NCBI GenBank assembly: GCA_963763205.1
Contig: CAVXNQ010000010.1
Coordinates: 71,270 to 135,269, forward strand
Source: DDH964 sp963763205
Lineage (GTDB): Bacteria > Desulfobacterota > Desulfuromonadia > Desulfuromonadales > DDH964
DNA length: 64,000 nucleotides
Direction of reading: 5' to 3'
Shown here: positions 56,586 to 64,000 of the stretch, piece by piece
Position numbering within the stretch: position 1 is the stretch's first letter
Layout: each line of letters begins with the position of its first letter
Program-made: the position numbers and the translations under genes
The notes under the pieces: generated by a model
Told to the model about the DNA's origin: nothing
The model's database searches: none
The model's input: the letters and a program-made list of their open reading frames with translations, nothing else

Positions 56586-58121
56586 TCAGTGGCCCTCCGG
56601 TCCGGTTTGAATCTGTTTGAGCAGGATGCGGATTTCGGCGATCAGCAGGGTGGTGAAGACGATCAGAAAGGCGAAGAAGGTGGTCTGCACCGTCCCCGCG
56701 GTAAGGTTGGAGTTGGCCACCGTCACCGGCAGCAGGTCCTGGATCGCCCAGGGCTGGCGGCCGACTTCGGCGACGATCCAGCCGGCCTCCGAGGCCAGGT
56801 AGGCGAGAAAGACGCTGAGAACCCCGAGGCGCAGCAGCCAGCGCTGCTCGGCGATGCGCCCGGTCCAGGAGAAGAACAGGAAGAGGACGAAGACCAGCAT
56901 CAGCACGGTACCGAGGGCGATCATGGCGCGGAAGCTGTAGAAGGTCAGCGGTACCGACGGTACCGCGTCCTCGGGCCGGTTCAGGTAGCCGTAGCCGAGG
57001 TAGTCCTGGTTGGCCCGCAGCTGTTCCAGGGCGCTGGCGGCCGCGGCCGCGTCCCCGGTCTGCCTGGCCTCCTTGTAGCGGGTCAGGCCGGCCACCGCCA
57101 GCTTGCCCCGGGCGATCTTGTCGCCGGTGCTCATGATGTGCTGCTGCGGGTTGCCGTAGAGGAGATCGTCGATCCCCGGCACGAAGCTGGTCAGGACGCG
57201 GTTGGCGAGCAGCGAGAGAACGCCCGGCACCTCGACCTTGACCAAAAAGGCGTCCTTGCCGTCGCCGGGCTGTTTGGCCGGGTCGAGAATGCCGAAGGGG
57301 ATCAGGCCGGTCGGTATCCCGCCGTGGTAGAGGGACTCCATCGCCGCCAGCTTCATCGGCTGGTGGTGGGCGTTGGTGAAGGCGGACTCGTCGCCGGTGA
57401 AGGCGACGAAGAGCCCGGCGATCAGGCCGAAGCTCGCCGCGACGACGATGCTGCGTTTGGCCATCTCGACGTGGCGCTGCTTGAGGAGAAACCAGGAGCT
57501 GACGGCGATGACGAAGACCGCGGCGAGCATGAAGCCGGAGCTGGTGGTGTGGGTGAACTTGCTGATCGCCACCGGCGAGAAGAGGACCGCCCAGAAGTTC
57601 TGCATCTCGAAGCGCGCCGCGTCGGGGTTGAAGGTCATCCCCACCGGCAGCTGCATCCAGCCGTTGGCGACCAGGATCCACAGCGCCGAGAGGTTGGAGC
57701 CGATGGCGACCATCCAGGTGGCGAAGAGGTGGGTCTTTTTCGACACCCGGTCCCAGCCGAAGAACATCACCGCGAAGAAGGTCGCCTCGATGAAGAAGGC
57801 GAAGATCCCCTCCACGGCCAGCGGCGCGCCGAAGATGTCGCCGACCATCCAGGAGTAGTTCGACCAGTTGGTGCCGAACTCGAACTCCATGATGATGCCG
57901 GTGGCCACGCCGATGGCGAAGTTGATGGCGAACAGCCCCATCCAGAAGCGGGTGAGGCGTTTCCATTCCGGATTGCCGGTCTTGACGTAGATGCTTTCGA
58001 AAAAAGCAACCAGGAAGGAGAGCCCCAGGGTCAGGGGGACGAAGATCCAGTGAAACATGGCGGTGAGGGCGAACTGGGCGCGCGCCCAGTCGACTTGGGT
58101 CAGGTCGATCGATTCCAGCAC
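56586..58121 (-). CDS. cydA: Cytochrome bd oxidase subunit I
   Basis: 511 residues with nine membrane helices. His24 (MFHWIF) matches the heme b595 ligand H19 of E. coli, SKFTHTTSSGF carries the heme b558 His, and GRQPWAIQDLLPV is the family signature. The region about 335-390 (GLTRYKEARQ to YSFRAM) makes the quinol loop long, as in the E. coli-type L subfamily. It lies 22 nt after the DUF4492 gene. Confidence 0.95.
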   Translation of the reverse strand: MLESIDLTQVDWARAQFALTAMFHWIFVPLTLGLSFLVAFFESIYVKTGNPEWKRLTRFWMGLFAINFAIGVATGIIMEFEFGTNWSNYSWMVGDIFGAPLAVEGIFAFFIEATFFAVMFFGWDRVSKKTHLFATWMVAIGSNLSALWILVANGWMQLPVGMTFNPDAARFEMQNFWAVLFSPVAISKFTHTTSSGFMLAAVFVIAVSSWFLLKQRHVEMAKRSIVVAASFGLIAGLFVAFTGDESAFTNAHHQPMKLAAMESLYHGGIPTGLIPFGILDPAKQPGDGKDAFLVKVEVPGVLSLLANRVLTSFVPGIDDLLYGNPQQHIMSTGDKIARGKLAVAGLTRYKEARQTGDAAAAASALEQLRANQDYLGYGYLNRPEDAVPSVPLTFYSFRAMIALGTVLMLVFVLFLFFSWTGRIAEQRWLLRLGVLSVFLAYLASEAGWIVAEVGRQPWAIQDLLPVTVANSNLTAGTVQTTFFAFLIVFTTLLIAEIRILLKQIQTGPEGH

Positions 58122-58143
58122 GGTTGCCTCCGTTGCAGCGGGG

Positions 58144-58362
58144 TTAGGGACGTGGCGGCGGCTGTGTCAGCTGGCCAAGGACGTAAGCGCCACGCTCCCG
58201 GTCGGTGGGAAGGTTCTGCAGGTGGTCCGGCAGCAGCAACCTGGCCAGGGTGAAAAGGACCACCAGCTTGATCAGGATCACCGTCCACAACGTCCGGCCG
58301 AGACGCATGGAACGGAAACCCTGGCGGTAAAAATCGAAGATCTTCGCGAAACGCTGGAACAT
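58144..58362 (-). CDS. DUF4492 small membrane protein upstream of cydAB
   Basis: 72 residues. IFDFYRQGFRSMRLGRTLWTVILIKLVVLFTLARLLL with one transmembrane helix matches DUF4492, a small family regularly found before cytochrome bd genes in several anaerobes. It may help assemble the oxidase or supply the quinol; the function is not established. ATG 58362 lies 20 nt after the small upstream frame. Confidence 0.75.
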   Translation of the reverse strand: MFQRFAKIFDFYRQGFRSMRLGRTLWTVILIKLVVLFTLARLLLPDHLQNLPTDRERGAYVLGQLTQPPPRP

Positions 58363-58382
58363 GGCACGGCATCCTGCCGGTT

Positions 58383-58484
58383 TCAGGCGGCGATTTCGTT
58401 GATCGCCACCAGGCTTCTGGCCGCCTGGCGGGCCGGAAAGACCCGGCCGGCGATCGTAACTTCGTCGTTGCGGGTGAGCCCCAC
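58383..58484 (-). CDS. Very small ORF at the head of the cyd operon
   Basis: 33 residues from GTG 58484: VGLTRNDEVTIAGRVFPARQAARSL then VAINEIAA. No domain is recognised. It is the first frame after the promoter and ends 20 nt before DUF4492, so it may be a leader or a remnant of a regulator. The RBS is weak. Confidence 0.3.
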   Translation of the reverse strand: MGLTRNDEVTIAGRVFPARQAARSLVAINEIAA

Positions 58485-58518
58485 CCTAATTGATGACCTT
58501 TTAGGTAATTTTTGTCCT

Positions 58519-58547
58519 TTTTTAGACGACGGCCCGCCCCCTGTCAA
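58519..58547 (-). promoter_or_regulatory. Strong sigma70-type promoter of the cyd operon
   Basis: On the minus strand TTGACA (58542-58547) and TAAAAA (58519-58524) are 17 bp apart. A small dyad ACCT-AAA-AGGT lies about 18 bp downstream, where a repressor could bind. Confidence 0.65.
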
Positions 58548-58614
58548 GAAAAAAATTTGGCTGTTTCTAATTTTTCTCCCGATGACCCAGGGCCAGCATT
58601 CCCCTCGTGGGTTC

Positions 58615-59013
58615 TCAGAGCGACGCCAGCGCCGCCTCGAGAAGCGCCCGGACCTGGCCGGCCAGGGGAGCGATTTGCGGGTTGTCGACCAGACCGAGAA
58701 TGGCGACCGGGTCCATGACGGTAACGATCGAGGTCCCCGCGTCGCCGGCATAGACCACCACGTTGCAGGGGAGCAGGGTGCCGAGTTCCGGTTCGGCACT
58801 GAGGGCCTGGTGGGCCAGGCGCGGATTGCAGGCGCCGAGGATCAGGTAGGGAGGAATTTCGACCCCCAGTTTTTCGGCCAATTTCTGCTGCACGTCGATC
58901 TCGCTGAGGATGCCGAAGCCCTGCTGCTGCAGGGCTTCGCGCACCCGGGGGACGGTTTCGGCGAAGGGGTGGGCGATCTCCCGCCCGAAACTGAAGGGGC
59001 TGCGCTGGGTCAT
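58615..59013 (-). CDS. DUF302 domain protein
   Basis: 132 residues. VPRVREALQQQGFGILSEIDVQQKLAEKLG, the YLILGACNPRLAHQAL strand-helix and LLPCNVVVYAGDAGTSIVTVMDP are the conserved elements of the DUF302 alpha-beta fold. Conserved Cys in GACNP and LLPCN are present. ATG 59013 follows GGAGGATACC. Function unknown; it is a separate unit upstream of the cyd promoter. Confidence 0.87.
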   Translation of the reverse strand: MTQRSPFSFGREIAHPFAETVPRVREALQQQGFGILSEIDVQQKLAEKLGVEIPPYLILGACNPRLAHQALSAEPELGTLLPCNVVVYAGDAGTSIVTVMDPVAILGLVDNPQIAPLAGQVRALLEAALASL

Positions 59014-59155
59014 GGTATCCTCCGGGTAAGGGTGACTTATGTCTTCTGTCTACCCCAAATCCGGAGCTTGGCAAGTCCGGCCCGGCCCTTGGCGCCGGCC
59101 CGCGGGCCTGTTAAGATGATCAGAAATCCCCTGCCTGTCAAAAGGACCTTTGATT

Positions 59156-59779
59156 TTGCCCGCTTTGGCCAGCTTCATCAAATCCTTCACCCTGCTGCTG
59201 ATGCTCCTCAACCCCTTCCTGATGATCGTCTACCTGATGGACCTGGTGCAGGACCTGGAACCGCGCACCTTCAACCGCGTCCTGATCCGCGCCGGATTGA
59301 TCAGCAGCGGCATCTTCATCGTCTTCGCCCTCTTGGGCGAGACCATCTTCTCCGACCTGCTGCAGGCCCGCTTCGAATCGTTCCAGATCTTCGGCGGGAT
59401 CGTCTTTCTGATCATCGGCGTCCGCTTCGTCTTCAGCGGCACCGAGGCCATGAAGGGACTGCGCGGCCGGCCCGAACACATTGCGGGTTCGATCGCCATG
59501 CCGATCATGATCGGCCCGGCCACGATCAGTGCCAGTATCCTCGCCGGCAACAGCCTGGGCAGAGGGATGGCCATCCTGGCGATCCTGCTCGCCGTCGGGT
59601 TTTCGGTGCTGGTGGTGATCGGGTTGAAGCGGGTGCACGACTACGTCCGGCCGCGCAACGAGGGGCTGGTGGAGCGTTACATCGAGATTATGGGCCGGGT
59701 CACGGCTCTGGTGGTGGGGACGTTTGCCGTCGAAATGATCATGCAGGGGTTTCGTTCCTGGCTCAAACTCATGAATTGA
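59156..59779 (+). CDS. MarC/UPF0056 family membrane protein
   Basis: 207 residues with six membrane segments. FIKSFTLLLMLLNPFLMIVYLMDL at the start, RAGLISSGIFIVFALLGETIF near 45, FQIFGGIVFLIIGVRF near 75 and AMPIMIGPATISASIL near 115 match MarC, a family once linked to antibiotic resistance but of unclear function. TTG 59156 is preferred because AAAGGACC lies 7 nt before it; TTG 59150 is too close to that box. Confidence 0.83.
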   Translation: MPALASFIKSFTLLLMLLNPFLMIVYLMDLVQDLEPRTFNRVLIRAGLISSGIFIVFALLGETIFSDLLQARFESFQIFGGIVFLIIGVRFVFSGTEAMKGLRGRPEHIAGSIAMPIMIGPATISASILAGNSLGRGMAILAILLAVGFSVLVVIGLKRVHDYVRPRNEGLVERYIEIMGRVTALVVGTFAVEMIMQGFRSWLKLMN

Positions 59780-59862
59780 CGGGCCGGCTCGCGTGCTGCG
59801 GTGCGCGAGTGATCCGGTTCGCCCCCCTCCCCTTGGCTGCCGAATCCTCCCTTTTCCCGGCG

Positions 59863-60643
59863 TCAGGTGCGACAGCGCGGAGCCAGGTGACTGGCCACGA
59901 AGAGCAGCGCCGCGGCCACCACGATCGACGGCCCCGCCGGGGTATCCCAGCGGTAGGAGGCAGCGAGTCCCCCGGCCACCGCCACGCAGCCGCACAGGGC
60001 CGCCAGCAGAGCCATCGCCTCGGGAGTGGCCGCGAAGCGCCGGGCGGTGGCGGCGGGGATGATCAGCAGCGCGGTGACCAGCAGCAGCCCCACCACCTTC
60101 ATCAGCAGGGCGACGGCCAGGGCCAGCAGGGCCAGAAACGCCCAGTTGATCTGGGCGACCGGCACCCCCTCGACCCGGGCCAGGTCCTCATGCACGGTCA
60201 TCGCCAGCAGCGGCCGCCAGAGCCAGGCCAGCACCGCCAGGGAGAGGGTGCCGCCGCCGAAGATCCAGAGCAGGTCGGAAGGGCCGATGGCGAGGATATC
60301 GCCGAACAGGTAGGAGAGCAGGTCGATGCGCACCGTCTCCACCAGCGCCAGCAGCACCAACCCCAGGGACAGGGCGCCATGGGCGAGGATGCCGAGCAGG
60401 GTGTCGCCGGCAATGTGCCGCTGGCGCTGCATGAGAAACAGCAGCAGGGCCAGCAGCTGGCAGACGACGATCACCCCCAGGGTCAGGTTGACATGGAGCA
60501 GAAAGCCGAGGACGACACCGAGCAGGGCCGAGTGGGAAAGGGTGTCGCCGAAATAGGCCAGGCGCCGCCAGACCACGAAGGAGCCGAAGGGCCCGGCGAC
60601 CAGGGCGACGCCGATGCCGCCGAGCAGGGCGCGCAGCAGAAAG

Positions 60644-60651
<8 letters not shown>
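59863..60651 (-). CDS. znuB: Zinc ABC transporter permease ZnuB
   Basis: 262 residues with eight membrane helices. LRALLGGIGVALVAGPFGSFVVWRRLAYFGDTLSHSALLGV at the start, DLLSYLFGDILAI near 110 and LLVTALLIIPAATARRFA near 200 are typical. GTG 60651 is used; it overlaps the znuC stop by eight bases. Forms the membrane channel for Zn2+ with ZnuC and ZnuA. Confidence 0.93.
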
Positions 60652-61382
<731 letters not shown>

Positions 61383-61412
<30 letters not shown>

Positions 61413-61913
61413 GACTCCTCCTTGCTGCCGGCAGTCGGGGCAGAGCCCGAGCACTTCCACGGTCGGCTGGCGGACCTCGAAGCCCGCCGCCGCGGCACTC
61501 TCGGCAATCGCGCCGCGCAGCTGGGGATCATCGATTTCCGCCAGGGCCTGACAGCAGGAGCAGATCAGGAACTGCCCGGAATGGGGCGTCCCGGGACGCA
61601 CACAGCCGATGAAGGCGTTCAGCGAGGCAAGGCGATGGACCAGCCCCTGGGCCTGGAGAAAGTCGAGGGCCCGGTAGACCGTCGTCGGCGCCACCCGGCC
61701 CATCGTTTCCCGCAACTTTTCCAGCAGCGGGTAGGCGCCGATCGGCCGGTGGCTTCCCCAGACCAGCTCCAAAACCCGCCGGCGCAGCGGCGTCAGGCGC
61801 AGCCCGCGCTGGCGGCAGACCGTCTCGGCGGCCGCGAGGGCCTGGCGGATACAGTGGGTGTGTTCCCGGCCGCTGCAGCCGAAGCCGCCGCCGGCAAGGA
61901 TGTCGGTCGCCAT
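61383..61913 (-). CDS. zur: Fur-family zinc regulator Zur (3' end affected by an indel)
   Basis: 176 residues as read; HTH LTPLRRRVLELVWGSHRPIGAYPLLEKL near 40, APTTVYRALDFLQAQGLVHRL, and the CxxC-type sites ICSCCQAL and LCPDCRQ for structural zinc. An extra base near 61427 probably hides the true end (CRSKEES, stop 61409-61411), which would overlap the znuC ATG. It is divergent from znuA and heads a zur-znuC-znuB unit. Confidence 0.9.
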
Positions 61914-61933
61914 GCGAAGTTGTTCCTCCCTGC

Positions 61934-61962
61934 TTGATTTTGCAACAATATAACATAATAAT
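61934..61962 (+). promoter_or_regulatory. Promoter of znuA
   Basis: TTGATT and AATAAT are 17 bp apart; the predicted start at about 61969 falls inside the palindrome at 61965-61980. Confidence 0.5.
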
Positions 61963-61964
61963 GG

Positions 61965-61980
61965 AACGGTATACACCGTT
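61965..61980. promoter_or_regulatory. Zur operator candidate between zur and znuA
   Basis: AACGGT-ATAC-ACCGTT is a dyad with 6-bp perfect arms over the znuA transcription start. It could control both divergent units in a zinc-dependent way. It does not match the enterobacterial Zur box, so the assignment rests on position. Confidence 0.5.
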
Positions 61981-61997
61981 TCGAAAGGACCCGTCCG

Positions 61998-62966
61998 ATG
62001 CGCTTTTTCCCTCACCGCGGCAGGCTGCTGCTGCTTCTCCTCCCCCTGCTCTCCGCCCTGCCGGCCGGTGCCGCAACGGCCGAGTCCGTGCCGCAGGTCG
62101 TGGTCACCATCAAGCCGCTGCACTCGCTGGTGGCCGCCGTGATGGCCGGAGTCGCCGAACCGGGGCTGCTCATCTCCGGGGCCGGCTCTCCCCACAGCTA
62201 CAGCCTGCGCCCGTCGGACGCCCGGCTGCTGGCCCACGCCGACCTCGTCATCCGCATCGATGCCGACTTCGAAACCTTTCTCAACCGGCCGCTGGCCTCC
62301 CTGGCCGGAACGGCGCGCATCCTGTCGGTGTCCACCCTGCCCGGGGTGGAACTGCTGCCGGCCCGCAAAGGCGGGGTCTGGGAAGGGGACCACCACCATG
62401 CCGGGGAAGCGGCGGGCGAGGACCACGCAGAGATGAACCTGCACCTCTGGCTCGACCCCCACAACGCCCGGGCCATCGTCCAGGGCACGGTGACGGTGCT
62501 GGCGGCAATGGATCCCCGCCATGCCGCAGCCTACCGCCGCAACGGAGCGGACCTGGAAGAGCGCCTGGAGCGCCTCGACCGGCAGCTCGCCGGCCAGTTG
62601 CAGCCGCTGGCCGGCGTCCCCTACATCGTTTTCCACGACGCCTACCCCTACCTGGAGCACCGCTACGGGCTGAGTCCAGTGGGGGCGATCAGCGTCAGTC
62701 CCGACCGCCCGCCCGGCGCCCGGCGGCTGGCCCAGATCCGCGACCGGATCAAACAGAGCGGGGCGCGCTGCGTTTTCAGCGAACCCCAGTTCGAACCGAA
62801 GCTGGCCACCCTGCTGAGTGCCGGCACCGGGGCGCGCAGCAGCGTCCTCGATCCCCTGGGCGCCGACCTCCCGCCCGGTCCCGCGGCCTACTTCACCCTC
62901 CTGCACAACCTGGCCGACAACCTGGTAGCCTGTCTTTCCGGACCGGCCCGCGACGAAGATCACTAG
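61998..62966 (+). CDS. znuA: Zinc ABC transporter substrate-binding protein ZnuA
   Basis: 322 residues. Signal peptide (LLLLLLPLLSALPAGAATA), then VVVTIKPLHSLVAAVMAGV with the first His ligand, a His/Asp-rich loop GDHHHAGEAAGEDHAEMNLH, LWLDPHNA with the second and FHDAYPYLE with the third. Family length is normal. ATG 61998 has GAAAGGA upstream. It binds Zn2+ in the periplasm for ZnuBC; the divergent zur unit supplies the regulator and the rest of the transporter. Confidence 0.93.
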   Translation: MRFFPHRGRLLLLLLPLLSALPAGAATAESVPQVVVTIKPLHSLVAAVMAGVAEPGLLISGAGSPHSYSLRPSDARLLAHADLVIRIDADFETFLNRPLASLAGTARILSVSTLPGVELLPARKGGVWEGDHHHAGEAAGEDHAEMNLHLWLDPHNARAIVQGTVTVLAAMDPRHAAAYRRNGADLEERLERLDRQLAGQLQPLAGVPYIVFHDAYPYLEHRYGLSPVGAISVSPDRPPGARRLAQIRDRIKQSGARCVFSEPQFEPKLATLLSAGTGARSSVLDPLGADLPPGPAAYFTLLHNLADNLVACLSGPARDEDH

Positions 62967-63032
62967 GAGACGGTCCGACCCTCCTTGAGCCGGCGGCAAA
63001 TCCGGTCTTCCGGTCCTTGCCAAATCGACAAA

Positions 63033-63060
63033 CAGGCCGCTTCCTTGCGGAAACGGCCTG
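63033..63060. terminator. Hairpin between convergent znuA and kinase genes
   Basis: CAGGCCG...TTCC pairs with GGAA...CGGCCTG around TTGC. It lacks a clear T-run but lies where both convergent transcripts should end. Confidence 0.5.
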
Positions 63061-63117
63061 CTGATTCCCGGCCCGCCGGGAAATCCCGGTCGGGGCCGGA
63101 ATGACCGGTTTCAAGTC

Positions 63118-64000
63118 TCAGGATCGCCGACGGCCAAGCTCCCGCCGAAGGACGGCGTGCAGTTCCCGGGTGTCGATCGGCTTGGTCACCCAAGCATCCA
63201 TTCCCGCCTGCAGGCAATCCCGCTGGTCCTCCGGGCGGGCGTGGGCCGTGAGGGCGACGATGGGGATGTAGCACCCCAAGTCCCGCTCCTTTTCCCGGAT
63301 GGCCCGGGTCGCATCCAGCCCGTTCAATTTCGGCATCTGCATATCCATCAGGATCAGGTCACAGCCACAGCCGCCGTTTTGGCCGAGGATCCGCAGCGCC
63401 TCCTCGGCGCCCTCCACGGCCAGCACCTGGCACTCCCATTTCTCCAGGAACATGGCCACCAACTGGCGCAACAGGGGATCGTCGTCCACCACCATAATGC
63501 GGGCCTGCAGCGCGGCCAGCTGGTCGATCTTTTCCCGCCGCGGGCTTCCGGCGACCGGACCCACCGCCAGCTCCACTTGCGGCACGGTGAAGAAAAAGGT
63601 ACTCCCCGCTCCCGGCCGGCTCTCCGCCCAGATCTCACCACCCATCAATTCCACCAGCCCCTTGCTGATCGCCAGGCCCAGGCCGGTCCCGCCGTAGCGG
63701 CGGGTGGACGAAGCGTCCAGCTGGGTAAAGCTCTCGAAGAGGCGGCCGAGCTGATGGTTCGGAATGCCGATGCCGGTGTCCCGGAGGGAGATCAGCAGGC
63801 CGTTGCCCTGCCCGGCAGCGCCAAGCGTAATGCACCCCTGCTCGGTGAATTTGATGGCATTGCCGAGCAGGTTGACCAGCACCTGGTGAAATCGGTCCGG
63901 GTCGAAGACCGCGGTTTCCGGCACGCCTGGAGCCAGTTCCAGCAGGAGTTTCAATCCCTTGCGTTCAGCCTGGAGAGTGAACAGATTCACCGCTTTTTCC
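63118..64000 (-). CDS. Hybrid sensor histidine kinase/response regulator, C-terminal part (5' end outside window)
   Basis: About 294 residues are visible. The HATPase has N box LVNLLGNAIKFTEQG, G1 DTGIGIP, F box LFESFTQLD and G2 GGTGLGLAISKGL. After a linker, a receiver domain follows with DDD (about 170), the phosphorylation site in DLILMDMQMPKLNG and the Lys in WVTKPID. The dimerization and sensor parts lie beyond the right edge. Such kinases signal to a separate phosphotransfer protein; the input is unknown. Confidence 0.92.
   Translation of the reverse strand, partial: EKAVNLFTLQAERKGLKLLLELAPGVPETAVFDPDRFHQVLVNLLGNAIKFTEQGCITLGAAGQGNGLLISLRDTGIGIPNHQLGRLFESFTQLDASSTRRYGGTGLGLAISKGLVELMGGEIWAESRPGAGSTFFFTVPQVELAVGPVAGSPRREKIDQLAALQARIMVVDDDPLLRQLVAMFLEKWECQVLAVEGAEEALRILGQNGGCGCDLILMDMQMPKLNGLDATRAIREKERDLGCYIPIVALTAHARPEDQRDCLQAGMDAWVTKPIDTRELHAVLRRELGRRRS

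Overview
The window is GC-rich, gene-dense chromosomal DNA that fits a mesophilic, anaerobic Desulfuromonadales/Geobacter-type deltaproteobacterium. Pointers are several NtrC-type activators with -24/-12 promoters, an aldehyde:ferredoxin oxidoreductase, an ETF:menaquinone oxidoreductase of the NarI/Fe-S/CCG type, two HAAT (Liv) transporters, glycine-zipper and universal stress proteins, and GGG(A/G)CTGTCCC-type REP repeats. This is an inference from gene content; no rRNA or tRNA is present to fix the taxonomy.

Layout. 1-0.3 kb: truncated XRE regulator with an apparently leaderless promoter. 0.4-10.5 kb: sigma54-linked block: dCache sensor kinase, NtrC-type response regulator, a HAAT/Liv amino-acid ABC operon behind a near-perfect -24/-12 promoter with tandem palindromes upstream, a REP/BIME repeat and a PAS-AAA activator. 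10.7-13.4 kb: glycine-zipper protein, MBL-fold hydrolase, Usp. 13.5-18.3 kb: second HAAT operon on the minus strand. 18.8-22.0 kb: a large SSF-GAF-PP2C fusion. 22.1-26.2 kb: GabT-type aminotransferase with two small genes, and a divergent PAS-sigma54 activator. 26.6-40.1 kb: a long operon-like block (NAD-glutamate dehydrogenase, AOR, glutaryl-CoA dehydrogenase, thiolase, 3-hydroxybutyryl-CoA dehydrogenase, EMO, EtfBA, class III CoA-transferase). 40.2-48.1 kb: a scarred accessory region with a dead IS110 transposase, an IS3 remnant, gene fragments, REP repeats and duplicated pieces of the 10.9-12.4 kb locus, among small intact genes. 48.2-54.7 kb: GATase and a ybhGFSR-type ABC exporter with its TetR regulator. 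54.8-59.8 kb: SlyD-like FKBP, cytochrome bd operon with DUF4492 and a tiny membrane subunit, DUF302, MarC. 59.9-64 kb: Zur/ZnuABC zinc uptake and a truncated hybrid kinase.

How it may work together. The aminotransferase, AOR, CoA-transferase, glutaryl-CoA dehydrogenase, HBD and thiolase would make an almost complete route from a C5 omega-amino acid (5-aminovalerate) through glutarate and crotonyl-CoA to acetyl-CoA. Glutamate dehydrogenase would recycle the amino acceptor and ETF/EMO would pass electrons to menaquinone; only an enoyl-CoA hydratase is missing. Strong -24/-12 promoter candidates precede the two-component operon, the first Liv operon and the glutamate dehydrogenase operon, and a good one precedes the second Liv operon. 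Three sigma54 activators with GAFTGA loops lie among them, and the sensor kinase carries the amino-acid-binding dCache signature. The whole 0.3-40 kb region may therefore be one sigma54 amino-acid oxidation regulon (inference).

Caution. Many conserved genes (4.3-10.3, 13.5-17.7, 28.9, 30.6, 39.8, 49-52.8 and 61.4 kb) contain single-base indels that are repaired by dropping or adding one base. They look like residual sequencing errors in the assembly, not true pseudogenes, and I annotate those genes across the shifts.
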